A DNA stretch of 54,577 nucleotides from contig CAJWSU010000009.1 of assembly GCA_913046335.1 (NCBI GenBank), positions 1-54,577 of the forward strand. The letters are read 5' to 3'. Origin of the DNA: TMED109 sp002684605 (lineage in GTDB: Bacteria > Pseudomonadota > Alphaproteobacteria > TMED109). Position 1 is the first letter of the stretch; each line of letters opens with the position of its first letter. Below the pieces are notes generated by a model, which was not told the DNA's origin, ran no database searches, and saw nothing but the letters and a program-made list of their open reading frames with translations. Shown piece by piece: positions 17,378 to 26,272 of the stretch. Position numbers and translations under genes: made by a program.

Positions 17378-19008
17378 AAGAAGTTTCAGTTATAATATCG
17401 GGTGGAGGTTCTGTTGGTTTATCTTTAGCAGCTGAATTAGGTTGGAGAGGAATAGATTGTATGATTTTAGAGCAAGCATCTAATTTAAATCCTCACCCAA
17501 GAGCTAATGCAGTGGCTAATAGAACTATGGAATATTATAGAAGGTGGGGTATCGATAAGTCTATTAGTGAAGCAGGTATTCCTCCTGATCATCCTGCAGA
17601 CTATTATTGGGTGTCAAGCTTGCATGGTAGAAAGTTGCATGGAATTTCTTTGCCGCCATTTAAAAAAATTAAGGAAGTTAAAGATACGGGTGGTTATGTT
17701 AAGGAAGAACATACATGGTCTCCTTACTTAAAAACAATTACAGGACAAAACGAGGTAGAGGAAGTAATTTTAAATTACTTGTATACCTTAAAGTCAGTAG
17801 ACATTAATTTTAATACCAACCTAAAAGATTTTGATCAAGATAGTGATGGAGTTACTTGTCATATAAAAAATCTTAAAACAGGAAAAACTGATCTTGTAAG
17901 GAGTAAATATTTAATTGCTTGCGATGGAGGTAAATCTATGGTGAGAGAACAATTAAATATTGGCTTAAAAGGTAGGGCTGATATGGCAAAGTTTGTATCA
18001 ATTTATTTTAAAGCTCCTGATTTTATGAAATGTCATCATTTTGGTTCAGCAAATATATTCTTTCCACTACATAAAAGTTACGCTGGTTTTCTTCTTAACT
18101 GGGATGGAGGTACTACTTTTACTTATCATTTAATGTTAAAAAAGGGACAGTTATGGAATGAAGTAGATGCAAAAGCTTCTATAGAAGCTGTATTAGGTAA
18201 GTCTACTCCAATAGAAATTATATCAACGCAACCTTGGACTGCGCATGCATTAGTTGCAGAAAAATATCATGATAATAGAGTTATTTTAGCCGGCGATGCT
18301 GTCCATTTATTCACACCTACCGGAGGCTTTGGAATGAATACTGGGGTTTCCGATGCTATAGATATTGCATGGAAAATTCAAGCTATGGTTGAAGGATGGG
18401 GAGGCAAATACCTTATTGATAGCTATTTTAAAGAACGTCATTCTATAGGAGTTCGTAATACTAAAGAAGCAGCTGATTGTTTTGATCAATTATATTCAGT
18501 AATGCAGTATGGGGATGAGCTTGATGATGAAACTGAAATAGGGATTAATATAAGAAAAAAGTTGAGTATTGATTTAAAAGAACAAGATAAATTAATTGCA
18601 TCTTCAGGAACATTATTAGGTTATCGCTATAATAATTCTCCTGTTATTATCCCAGATGGAACAGAAGAAACTATAGATAATCCAAGAAAATATATACCTA
18701 CGGCAAGACCCGGGCATAGAGCTCCACATATATGGTTAGAAGAAAGTGTATCCATTTACGATAAATTTAGCAAAAATTTTACTCTACTAGTATTTTTTAA
18801 AGACAAAAAAGAAACTAATAATTTTGTTAATACAGCAAAAGAGATCAATTTTCCCTTAGAGGTATTAGTCATTAATGATGAAGATGCTTTTAAATTATAT
18901 GAATATTGTTTTGTAATAATTAGGCCAGATTTAATGGTTGCTTGGAGATCAGATAATATGCCTGAGAATTCTTTAGAAGTTTTAGACATTATAAGAGGTT
19001 CAAAATAA
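17374..19008 (+). CDS. FAD-dependent aromatic monooxygenase (MhpA/phenol hydroxylase-like)
   Basis: A 544-residue class A flavoprotein hydroxylase. Dinucleotide motif GGGSVGLSLAAELG (about 10-23), the DG motif CDGGKSMVREQL (about 188-199), and the GD motif AGDAVHLFTPTGGFGMNTG (about 306-324) are all present. After about residue 400 comes the thioredoxin-like C-terminal domain of the phenol hydroxylase/MhpA group, ending in VAWRSD. Such enzymes use NAD(P)H and O2 to hydroxylate phenolic rings, preparing them for cleavage, which fits the NicX-like dioxygenase encoded just upstream. It overlaps the preceding hydrolase gene by 4 bp and is followed by 92 bp with repeats before the next gene. Confidence 0.87.
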   Translation: MKEVSVIISGGGSVGLSLAAELGWRGIDCMILEQASNLNPHPRANAVANRTMEYYRRWGIDKSISEAGIPPDHPADYYWVSSLHGRKLHGISLPPFKKIKEVKDTGGYVKEEHTWSPYLKTITGQNEVEEVILNYLYTLKSVDINFNTNLKDFDQDSDGVTCHIKNLKTGKTDLVRSKYLIACDGGKSMVREQLNIGLKGRADMAKFVSIYFKAPDFMKCHHFGSANIFFPLHKSYAGFLLNWDGGTTFTYHLMLKKGQLWNEVDAKASIEAVLGKSTPIEIISTQPWTAHALVAEKYHDNRVILAGDAVHLFTPTGGFGMNTGVSDAIDIAWKIQAMVEGWGGKYLIDSYFKERHSIGVRNTKEAADCFDQLYSVMQYGDELDDETEIGINIRKKLSIDLKEQDKLIASSGTLLGYRYNNSPVIIPDGTEETIDNPRKYIPTARPGHRAPHIWLEESVSIYDKFSKNFTLLVFFKDKKETNNFVNTAKEINFPLEVLVINDEDAFKLYEYCFVIIRPDLMVAWRSDNMPENSLEVLDIIRGSK

Positions 19009-19010
19009 TT

Positions 19011-19046
19011 ATATTTTAAACTTAAATATTTTAAACTTGAAATATT
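19011..19046. promoter_or_regulatory. tandem 15-bp repeat overlapping an inverted repeat (candidate operator)
   Basis: Two head-to-tail 15-bp units, ATATTTTAAACTTAA (19011-19025) and ATATTTTAAACTTGA (19026-19040), differ at one base. The second overlaps an inverted repeat AATATTT-8 bp-AAATATT (19025-19046). It sits in the only sizeable gap of the cluster's second half, 55 bp before the monooxygenase-reductase start. This would be a natural second promoter and regulator site, possibly for the MarR protein encoded downstream. Confidence 0.4.
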
Positions 19047-19100
19047 ATTTTTAATAATTTACTTTATAGGTATGACAATTTATATATCTCATAGTTTCAA

Positions 19101-21398
19101 ATGAAAATAGCTTGTATAGGTGGAGGGCCTGGAGGTTTATATTTTGCTATCTCCATAAAGTTACAAAAACCTAGTACGGATGTCATTGTTATAGAAAGAA
19201 ACAAACCTGCAGATACATTTGGTTGGGGTGTGGTCTTATCAGATGAAACTTTAGATAACTTAGAAAAAAATGATTCTATTAGCGCCGAAAGTATACGTTC
19301 TAATTTTGCGTATTGGGATGATATAGCATTACATCATAAAGGCAAAAAACTGAAATCTACAGGACATGGTTTTTGTGGTATAGGAAGAAAGACTTTATTA
19401 GTAATCTTACAAGAGCGTGCAAGAGAATTAGGAGTTCAATTAAAATTTGAATCAGAAGTCGGAAGTGCTTCTGACTATATGAATGCTTATGATATAGTAG
19501 TAGCTGCAGATGGATTAAACTCTAAAACTCGAAATGAATTTGCTGAAATCTTTAAACCAGATACAGATTTAAGGAAATGTCAATTTGTATGGCTTGGCAC
19601 TAAACAAAAGTTTGATGATGCATTTACTTTTATTTTCGAAAAAACAAAACATGGTTGGGTTTGGGCGCACGCTTACCAATTCGACTCTGATACCGCAACT
19701 TTTATAGTAGAATGTAGTCAAGATACTTTTGATGCTTTTGGATTTAATAATCTTACTCAAACTGAAAGTATAAATGTTTGCCAAGATATATTTAATAATT
19801 ATTTAGATGATAATAAATTAATGACAAATGCAAATCATATTAGAGGGTCTGCTTGGATTAAATTTCCAAGGGTAATTTGTGAAAAGTGGAGCCATAAAAA
19901 TATAGTATTATTAGGAGATGCTTCTGCAACAGCACATTTTTCAATTGGATCTGGGACTAAGTTAGCATTAGAAAGTGCAATTTCTCTTGCTAATAATTTA
20001 TCTATTGAAAAAAATCATAGTTCAGCGTTTAAAAAATATGAAGAGAGCAGAAAATTAGAAGTATTAAGATTGCAATCAGCAGCAAAAAATTCTGTAGAAT
20101 GGTTTGAAGATGTAGAGAGATACTTAGATTTGGATCCTATCCAATTAAAATACTCTTTATTAACGAGATCTCAAAGAATTAGTCATGAAAATTTAAGGGA
20201 ACGTGACCCGGAATGGCTTAATCAAGCAGAAAAATGGTTTCAAATTAGAGCTGGTGTAAATAATAATGAAAAAGTACGAGCTCCTATGTTTGCTCCTTTT
20301 AAACTTAGAGAATTAGAATTGAAGAATAGGATTGTTGTCTCTCCTATGGCTCAATATAAAGCAATAAATGGCTGTCCCACAGATTGGCATTTTGTGCATT
20401 ACGCAGAAAGGGCTAAAGGTGGTGCCGGATTAATTTATGTGGAAATGACTTGTATATCTCCTGAAGGTAGAATTACTCCAGGGTGCACAGGTTTATATGC
20501 AAAGGAACATGAATTCTCATGGAAGAGAATAATTGATTTTATTCATTTAGAAACTGATGCAAAAATATCTTGTCAAATAGGCCATGCCGGAAGAAAGGGC
20601 TCTACACAATTAGGATGGGAAAAAATGGATGCTCCTTTAAAAAATGGCAATTGGCCAATAATTTCTGCGTCTTCTATTCCTTGGTCTAAAAATAATGCAG
20701 TACCGGTCGAAATGACAGAACTAAAAATGGAAGAAGTATTAAAACAGTTTGTTTCTTCAGCTGAAATGGCAAATAGAGCAGGGTTTGATATGATAGAGCT
20801 TCATGCTGCCCACGGTTATTTAATATCATCGTTTATTTCACCAAAATCTAATATACGTAAAGATAAATATGGAGGCTCATTAGATAATCGTATGAGATAC
20901 CCTTTAAGAGTTGCTAAAGCAATGAGAAAAAGCTGGCCAAAAGAAAAACCCATGTCAGTAAGAATATCAGCAAATGATTGGGTTGGTGAAGAAGGCATTA
21001 CTCCTCAGGAATCTGTAAAAATAGCAAAAATGTTTAAAGCTATTGGGATAGACATAATAGATGTTTCAGCTGGACAAACTTCTGAGGAAGCAAAACCAGT
21101 ATATGGAAGGATGTTTCAAACTCCTTTCTCTGATAGGATTAGAAATGAAGCAGGTATAAATACTATGGCTGTTGGTAATATTTATGAAGCAGACCATGTA
21201 AATTCAATTTTAATGGCTGGTAGAGCAGATTTAGTATGTATTGCTCGTCCTCATTTATCAAATCCTTATTGGACATTACATGCAGGGACAAGTATTGGAG
21301 ATAGAAGTGAAAAATGGTTAAAACCTTATGAGGCAGGTAGAGATCAAATGTGGAGACTGTCTGATCGTGATAATGAAATAAACAAGGATAGTAAATAA
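19101..21398 (+). CDS. anthraniloyl-CoA monooxygenase/salicylyl-CoA 5-hydroxylase fused to OYE reductase
   Basis: A 765-residue natural fusion. Residues about 1-385 are a class A flavin monooxygenase (GGGPGGLY near the start, TFGWGVVLSDETLDN, GHGFCGIGRK, LLGDASATAHFSIGSGTK). Residues about 392-755 are an old-yellow-enzyme domain (MFAPFKLRELELKNRI, ELHAAHGYLISSFISP, SNIRKDKYGGSLDNR, ARPHLSNPYW). This architecture is that of 2-aminobenzoyl-CoA monooxygenase/reductase of Azoarcus evansii and of bifunctional salicylyl-CoA 5-hydroxylases. The first domain hydroxylates the CoA-bound ring at C5 and the second reduces (dearomatises) it. The following genes (SDR, ECH, CoA ligase, RidA) are its usual companions in other bacteria. 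Whether anthranilate or salicylate is used cannot be read from sequence alone. Confidence 0.9.
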   Translation: MKIACIGGGPGGLYFAISIKLQKPSTDVIVIERNKPADTFGWGVVLSDETLDNLEKNDSISAESIRSNFAYWDDIALHHKGKKLKSTGHGFCGIGRKTLLVILQERARELGVQLKFESEVGSASDYMNAYDIVVAADGLNSKTRNEFAEIFKPDTDLRKCQFVWLGTKQKFDDAFTFIFEKTKHGWVWAHAYQFDSDTATFIVECSQDTFDAFGFNNLTQTESINVCQDIFNNYLDDNKLMTNANHIRGSAWIKFPRVICEKWSHKNIVLLGDASATAHFSIGSGTKLALESAISLANNLSIEKNHSSAFKKYEESRKLEVLRLQSAAKNSVEWFEDVERYLDLDPIQLKYSLLTRSQRISHENLRERDPEWLNQAEKWFQIRAGVNNNEKVRAPMFAPFKLRELELKNRIVVSPMAQYKAINGCPTDWHFVHYAERAKGGAGLIYVEMTCISPEGRITPGCTGLYAKEHEFSWKRIIDFIHLETDAKISCQIGHAGRKGSTQLGWEKMDAPLKNGNWPIISASSIPWSKNNAVPVEMTELKMEEVLKQFVSSAEMANRAGFDMIELHAAHGYLISSFISPKSNIRKDKYGGSLDNRMRYPLRVAKAMRKSWPKEKPMSVRISANDWVGEEGITPQESVKIAKMFKAIGIDIIDVSAGQTSEEAKPVYGRMFQTPFSDRIRNEAGINTMAVGNIYEADHVNSILMAGRADLVCIARPHLSNPYWTLHAGTSIGDRSEKWLKPYEAGRDQMWRLSDRDNEINKDSK

Positions 21399-22157
21399 AT
21401 GGCATTCAATAATAAACATGCAATAGTTACTGGAGGAGGTTCAGGTGTAGGAGCTGCAATAGCTCTTAAACTGGCAGAGGATAATGCTAAAGTAACAATA
21501 TTAGGAAGAAGAGATAAGCCTTTAATAGAAACAGCTAGCAAACATAAAAATATTGATTGGAAAGTTTGTGATGTAACAAATGCTGATGATTTAGAGCAGA
21601 GTTATAATGTTATTAGAAAAAAAGTGGGAAAAATAAATATAGTAATAGCTAATGCTGGCAAGGCATTTAGTAAACCTTTTAATAAGATGTCTTCAAAAGA
21701 TATTAGTTCAATAATGGATGTTAATTTAATAGGTGTTTTTAATTCTTTCAAATATGCTTCAAAAGATATGGAAAGTGAAGGTTGGGGAAGAATGATAGCT
21801 ATTTCTTCAACTGCTGGATTAAAAGGCTATAGTTATGTTTCAGCATATTGTGCATCAAAGCATGCAGTTATAGGGTTAACAAAATCTTTATCTATAGAAT
21901 TAGCAAAGAAGGGAATAACTGTAAATTCTATATGTCCTTCTTATGTAGATACACCAATGACAGAACGAACAATTGAAAATATAACTAAGTTAACTAATTT
22001 AAGTGCTGAAGAAGCTATTGAAGAGTTGGTTTCATCCAATCCTCAAGGAAAACTAATTCAGCCATCAGAAATAGCTGATACAGTGTCATGGCTTTGTAAT
22101 GATTCCTCTAATTCTATTAATGGACAAAGTATTTCCATATCTGGAGGAGAAATATGA
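21399..22157 (+). CDS. SDR family NAD(P)-dependent oxidoreductase of the aromatic-CoA cluster
   Basis: A 252-residue short-chain dehydrogenase. Nucleotide motif TGGGSGVGAAIA (about 10-21), NAGK (about 86), catalytic Ser in ISST and the YCASK motif (about 149-153) are complete. It starts immediately after the stop of the monooxygenase-reductase and overlaps the MarR gene by 4 bp, so it belongs to the same transcript. In this type of cluster the SDR is expected to reduce or oxidise a 3-hydroxyacyl-CoA or an oxo group on the dearomatised ring; the specific step is inferred. Length and motifs are those of classical FabG-like enzymes. Confidence 0.86.
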   Translation: MAFNNKHAIVTGGGSGVGAAIALKLAEDNAKVTILGRRDKPLIETASKHKNIDWKVCDVTNADDLEQSYNVIRKKVGKINIVIANAGKAFSKPFNKMSSKDISSIMDVNLIGVFNSFKYASKDMESEGWGRMIAISSTAGLKGYSYVSAYCASKHAVIGLTKSLSIELAKKGITVNSICPSYVDTPMTERTIENITKLTNLSAEEAIEELVSSNPQGKLIQPSEIADTVSWLCNDSSNSINGQSISISGGEI

Positions 22158-22618
22158 CTCAGTTAAATAAAGAAGTAATTTCTAAGGGATCCAAAATAAG
22201 ATTAAGGTCATGGTTAAAAATTTTAAAAACTTCTAATTATATAGAAAAACAAATTAGGAAAAAGTTAAGAAAAGACCATAATACTACATTGCCAAGATTT
22301 GATGTTATGTCCGCTCTATACAGATCAAATAAAGGTTTAAAGATGACAGAACTTTCCGGTGCCTTAAAAGTATCTAATGGGAATATTACAGGTATTATTG
22401 ATCGTTTGGTTCAAGATGGACATGTTCTGAGAGTAGCAGTAGAAGGTGATAGAAGAACTAATCTAGTCAGCTTAACAAATAAAGGAAGATTGCAATTTGA
22501 AGAGTATGCAAATGCTCATGAATCTTGGGTAAATAGTATTTTAGAAGAGTTATCTGATCAAGAGGCAAAGGATTTAATAAAATTATTAGACATAATATCT
22601 TATAATAGGAGAAGTTAA
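22154..22618 (+). CDS. MarR family transcriptional regulator
   Basis: A 154-residue MarR-type winged-helix repressor. Helix-turn-helix KMTELSGALKVSNGNITGII (about 63-82) and the wing with RRTNLVSLTNKG (about 100-111) are clear; N- and C-terminal helices would form the dimer interface. Overlaps with both neighbours (ATGA upstream, TAATG downstream) embed it in the catabolic operon. This is typical for MarR proteins that sense aromatic acids or their CoA thioesters and derepress the operon. Candidate operators are the palindromes at 12624 and 19011-19046. Confidence 0.9.
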   Translation: MTQLNKEVISKGSKIRLRSWLKILKTSNYIEKQIRKKLRKDHNTTLPRFDVMSALYRSNKGLKMTELSGALKVSNGNITGIIDRLVQDGHVLRVAVEGDRRTNLVSLTNKGRLQFEEYANAHESWVNSILEELSDQEAKDLIKLLDIISYNRRS

Positions 22619-23427
22619 TGAATATGATAGATTATAAAGCTAAACATTTTAATTACTCTGTATCAAATGGAGTAGCTTTACTTTCGTTAACAGGAGCAGA
22701 GCAAAAAAACCCATTAACCTTTGAGAGTTACGCAGAGTTAAGAGATTTCTTTAGAGATCTAGTTTATTGTGATGATATTAATGCAGTAATACTTGGTTCT
22801 AATGGTGGAAACTTTTGTTCGGGTGGAAACGTTAATGATATTATTGGTCCTCTGGTAAAGATGTCTATGAAAGAATTGTTGAATTTTACTAGAATGACCG
22901 GTGATTTAATTAAAGCTATGATAAATTGTAAAAAGCCAATTATAGCTTCTATAGATGGAATCTGTGTTGGAGCGGGAGCAATATTGGCTATGGCATCTGA
23001 TATTAGAATTGCTTCACCTGAAGCTAGAACAGCTTTTTTATTTACTAGGGTGGGTCTTGCTGGTTGCGATATGGGAGCATGTGCAATTCTTCCTAGGCTA
23101 ATAGGGCAAGGAAGAGCAGCAGAATTATTGTACACAGGAAGAGTGATGACAGCAGATGAAGGAGATAAATGGGGTTTTTATAATAAGGTTGTACCTGTAA
23201 AAGAATTAGAAGAAGCTTCTATGAATCTTGCTAAGAAGATTGTTGATGGTCCTACTTTTGGAAATATGATGACCAAAACTATGCTTGCACAGGAATGGTC
23301 TATGTCAATAGAGCAAGTAATTGAAGCGGAAGCTCAAGCCCAAGCAATTTGTATGCAAACAGGAGATTTTAAGAGAGCTTATGAAGCTTTCATAAATAAA
23401 GAGAAACCAAAATTTGAAGGAAACTAA
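22618..23427 (+). CDS. enoyl-CoA hydratase/isomerase family protein of the aromatic-CoA cluster
   Basis: A 269-residue crotonase-fold protein. Oxyanion-hole segments NFCSGGNVND (about 63-72) and GICVGAGAILAMASDIRIAS (about 117-136) are intact, as is FTRVGLAGCDMGACAILPRL in the second half, with Asp in the position where hydratases have Glu. This is the version found beside salicylyl-CoA/anthraniloyl-CoA monooxygenases. It may hydrate or hydrolytically open the reduced ring thioester, as crotonase-fold ring hydrolases do in benzoyl-CoA pathways; which it does is inference. RBS AGGAG lies inside the end of the MarR gene (TAATG overlap). Confidence 0.86.
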   Translation: MNMIDYKAKHFNYSVSNGVALLSLTGAEQKNPLTFESYAELRDFFRDLVYCDDINAVILGSNGGNFCSGGNVNDIIGPLVKMSMKELLNFTRMTGDLIKAMINCKKPIIASIDGICVGAGAILAMASDIRIASPEARTAFLFTRVGLAGCDMGACAILPRLIGQGRAAELLYTGRVMTADEGDKWGFYNKVVPVKELEEASMNLAKKIVDGPTFGNMMTKTMLAQEWSMSIEQVIEAEAQAQAICMQTGDFKRAYEAFINKEKPKFEGN

Positions 23428-23448
23428 AATTTTTTAAAAGGAAACTTC

Positions 23449-25068
23449 ATGTTAGGACCTACAGCGCATATTGATACATTTTCTCGTGATAATTTGCCAA
23501 AACAATCAGAGCAACCTGATTTTTTGTTAAATGAATATAATTATCCTGACTTCCTAAATGCTTCAGAAGAATTAACAGATGTTATGGTAAGTAAAGGCTT
23601 TGGAGACCATACGGCGTTAATAGGAAATGGAAGAAGGAGAACTTATAAGGAGTTAACAGATTGGACTAATAAACTAGCTAATGCATTAGTAGAAAATTAT
23701 GGAGTTAAACCTGGAAATAGAGTTTTGATAAGGTCCGCTAATAATCCTGCCATGGTTGCATGTTGGCTGGCGGCTACTAAAGTAGGAGCCGTAGTCGTGA
23801 ATACTATGCCAATGCTTCGTTCTGGAGAATTAGATAAAATAATAGATAAAGCTAAAATATCTCATGCATTATGTGATAGTAGACTGTTACAAGAGCTAAA
23901 TACTTCTTTCAAAAAAAGTAAATATCTTAAATATTTAATACCATTTGATGGTACTGCAAATCATAGCAGTGAATTAGATGAAGTAGCTTTAGAGAAATCT
24001 GTGAAATTTGAATCAGTAAAAACAGGAAAAGATGATGTAGCTTTATTGGGTTTTACATCTGGTACCACAGGTGAACCAAAGGCTACAATGCATTTTCATC
24101 GTGATCTTATGATTATTGCTGATGGATATGCAAAAGAAGTTTTGCAAGTGAATGATAAAGATGTTTTTGTAGGATCTCCCCCTTTAGCATTTACTTTTGG
24201 GTTAGGTGGATTAGCAATTTTCCCTTTACGTTATGGAGCTACAGCCACTTTATTAGAGGATGCTTCTCCTCCTAATATGATTGATATTATTCAAAAATAT
24301 AAAGCTACAGTATGTTTTACTGCTCCAACTGCTTATAATATAATGCTTTTAGCAATGGATGAAGGAGTGGACCTATCTTCTTTACGTGCCGCTGTTTCTG
24401 CAGGAGAAACTTTACCAGCACCAGTATATAAAAAATGGTTGAAAAAAACTGGTAAACCAATGTTAGATGGAATTGGTGCAACTGAATTATTACATATTTT
24501 TATATCTAATACCTTCGATGAACATAAAGAATCTTGCACTGGAAAGCCAATAAAAGGTTATGAAGCAAAAATAGTAGATGAAAATATGAATGAATTAGCT
24601 ATAGGAGAAGTTGGCAAGTTGGCTGTAAGAGGACCAACAGGCTGCCGTTATTTATCAGATAATAGGCAATCAGATTATGTAATAAATGGATGGAATATTA
24701 CTGGTGATAGTTTTCATATGGATAATGAAGGTTATTTTTATTTCGCGGCGAGAAATGATGATATGATAATATCTTCAGGATATAATATTGCAGGGCCTGA
24801 GGTTGAAGCCGCATTAATGTCTCATGAAGCAGTATTTGAATGTGCAGTAATTGGATACCCTGATAAAGATAGGGGATCTATTGTTCAGGCATATATAGTT
24901 TTAAACAATAATCATAAAGGTGGTGATTCATTGACAAGGGTCTTACAAGACCATGTAAAAAATATTATAGCACCTTTTAAGTATCCTAGATCTATAAAAT
25001 TTATAGAGGCTTTGCCAAAAACAAAAACAGGAAAAATTCAACGTTTTAAATTAAGAAAAAATAATTAA
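23449..25068 (+). CDS. benzoate-CoA-ligase-like AMP-forming acyl-CoA synthetase
   Basis: A 539-residue adenylate-forming enzyme that would activate an aromatic acid (probably 2-aminobenzoate or salicylate) to its CoA thioester, the entry step of the pathway. Core motifs are present: P-loop FTSGTTGEPKATMHF (about 203-217), A5 DGIGATELLHIF (about 341-352), A7 ITGDSFHMDNEGYFYFAARN (about 417-436), hinge SSGYNIAGPEVE, and the A10 catalytic Lys in PKTKTGKIQRFKLR near the end. The size fits benzoate-CoA ligases. RBS AAAAGGAAA precedes the ATG. It lies 21 bp after the crotonase-fold gene and 19 bp before RidA. Confidence 0.88.
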   Translation: MLGPTAHIDTFSRDNLPKQSEQPDFLLNEYNYPDFLNASEELTDVMVSKGFGDHTALIGNGRRRTYKELTDWTNKLANALVENYGVKPGNRVLIRSANNPAMVACWLAATKVGAVVVNTMPMLRSGELDKIIDKAKISHALCDSRLLQELNTSFKKSKYLKYLIPFDGTANHSSELDEVALEKSVKFESVKTGKDDVALLGFTSGTTGEPKATMHFHRDLMIIADGYAKEVLQVNDKDVFVGSPPLAFTFGLGGLAIFPLRYGATATLLEDASPPNMIDIIQKYKATVCFTAPTAYNIMLLAMDEGVDLSSLRAAVSAGETLPAPVYKKWLKKTGKPMLDGIGATELLHIFISNTFDEHKESCTGKPIKGYEAKIVDENMNELAIGEVGKLAVRGPTGCRYLSDNRQSDYVINGWNITGDSFHMDNEGYFYFAARNDDMIISSGYNIAGPEVEAALMSHEAVFECAVIGYPDKDRGSIVQAYIVLNNNHKGGDSLTRVLQDHVKNIIAPFKYPRSIKFIEALPKTKTGKIQRFKLRKNN

Positions 25069-25087
25069 TAACATTTAAGGATAATTT

Positions 25088-25483
25088 ATGGAAAATAAAA
25101 TTATTCATCCAGAAGGATGGAAGGCTGCAAAAGGTTATGCTAATGGAATTTTGTCCAAAAATGGGCAACTATTCATTGGAGGGCAAATAGGTTGGACAAG
25201 AGATCAAATATTTGAAGAAACAACATTTATTGGTCAAATGGAGCAAACATTAAATAACATTGTTACCATAGTAAAATCTGCAGGAGGAGAAGCTAAAAAT
25301 ATTGTTCGTTTAACTTGGTATATAAAAGATAAAAGTGAGTACTTAAATAATCAAAAACTTATTGGTGAAGTTTATCAAAGGATAATTGGTAAACATTATC
25401 CTGCTATGTCTATGATAGTAGTCAAAGACTTAATAGAAGATGAAGCACTTATAGAAATTGAGGCTACAGCATTCATTTCTTAA
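25088..25483 (+). CDS. RidA-family (YjgF/YER057c/UK114) protein lacking the deaminase Arg
   Basis: A 131-residue Rid-fold protein; RidA hydrolyses reactive enamines/imines and releases ammonia. The fold signatures GGQIGW, MEQTLNNIVTIVKSAGGEA and IEIEATAFI are clear. At the position of the catalytic Arg of canonical RidA (PARS context) this protein has PAMS, so it belongs to a Rid subgroup without that residue. It is the last gene of the operon (RBS TTAAGGAT) and overlaps the convergent TetR gene by 4 bp. With an amino-substituted, dearomatised CoA intermediate expected from the upstream enzymes, an imine-handling role is attractive but not demonstrated. Confidence 0.87.
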   Translation: MENKIIHPEGWKAAKGYANGILSKNGQLFIGGQIGWTRDQIFEETTFIGQMEQTLNNIVTIVKSAGGEAKNIVRLTWYIKDKSEYLNNQKLIGEVYQRIIGKHYPAMSMIVVKDLIEDEALIEIEATAFIS

Positions 25484-26136
25484 TTAAGCAATTCTTTTTT
25501 TTTATAAAATGGATCTAATGATGCGTTTAATACTTGTTTAATATACGTTTTAGAGCTTCCCTCTAATCTCATTAATTGTACAAACTTAAACTGCTCTAGA
25601 ATAAAATTTATAAAAAAATCAATATCAAAATTTTTATAAAGAACTTCATCATTTTGTGCATTTAAAATATACGTTTTTATCATTTTCTTTCTATATTTAT
25701 TTATTTCTTTTATTTCTTTTGAAGCTAAAGGTCCTAATTTATTAATATTTAAAATGCTTCTAACCATCATGCATCCTATTGATTTTTTAGGCCTTTTAAT
25801 TTTAAAATAACTTTTATTGTCTGTTACAAATTCATTTCCATCGTAAATAATAGCATTATAATTATTCATCAATTGATTTGGAAATCTTTTATAATTATTA
25901 TAACTTTCATAAACGGGATAAACACTTTCTTTAATATATTTCCTCAAAACTTCAGCTTTCAGTTTATCTTCACTACCAAACTCAACATATATTCCAGGTC
26001 TTGATGTTTTAGATAATTGAGCAATTTTAGTTACGGAAACTTCATGTATTCCATGCAACCAATATTCATTAAACGCTACGTCAATTACATTCTGTCTATC
26101 TAATTTTTTTGGTCTGCCTACTTTTTTAAGACTCAT
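25480..26136 (-). CDS. TetR/AcrR family transcriptional regulator
   Basis: A 218-residue regulator. Basic lead VGRPKKLDR and helix-turn-helix VSVTKIAQLSKTSRPGIYVE (about 33-52) match the TetR DNA-binding domain; the rest is a helical ligand domain with little sequence conservation. I set the start at 26136 because GGGGAGG lies four bases upstream; an upstream in-frame start at 26157 would bury that site. It converges with RidA and could control the aromatic cluster, itself, or the PanE-like gene upstream; no site is assigned. Confidence 0.85.
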   Translation of the reverse strand: MSLKKVGRPKKLDRQNVIDVAFNEYWLHGIHEVSVTKIAQLSKTSRPGIYVEFGSEDKLKAEVLRKYIKESVYPVYESYNNYKRFPNQLMNNYNAIIYDGNEFVTDNKSYFKIKRPKKSIGCMMVRSILNINKLGPLASKEIKEINKYRKKMIKTYILNAQNDEVLYKNFDIDFFINFILEQFKFVQLMRLEGSSKTYIKQVLNASLDPFYKKKELLN

Positions 26137-26272
26137 GCTGCCTCCCCATAAAAGCATATATATTTATAGCTTAGTAATATACAGAATATATTTACCTGTA
26201 AACTTTAAATATAATATTTATTCAATTACCTTCTAATCCATTTTATAAAATTTAATTAATTATAATGAGTAA

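Noticed and set aside
22764..23135. A 123-codon open frame antisense to the crotonase gene
   Set aside because: The plus-strand gene has full crotonase motifs; the antisense product has low-complexity composition and no motif.
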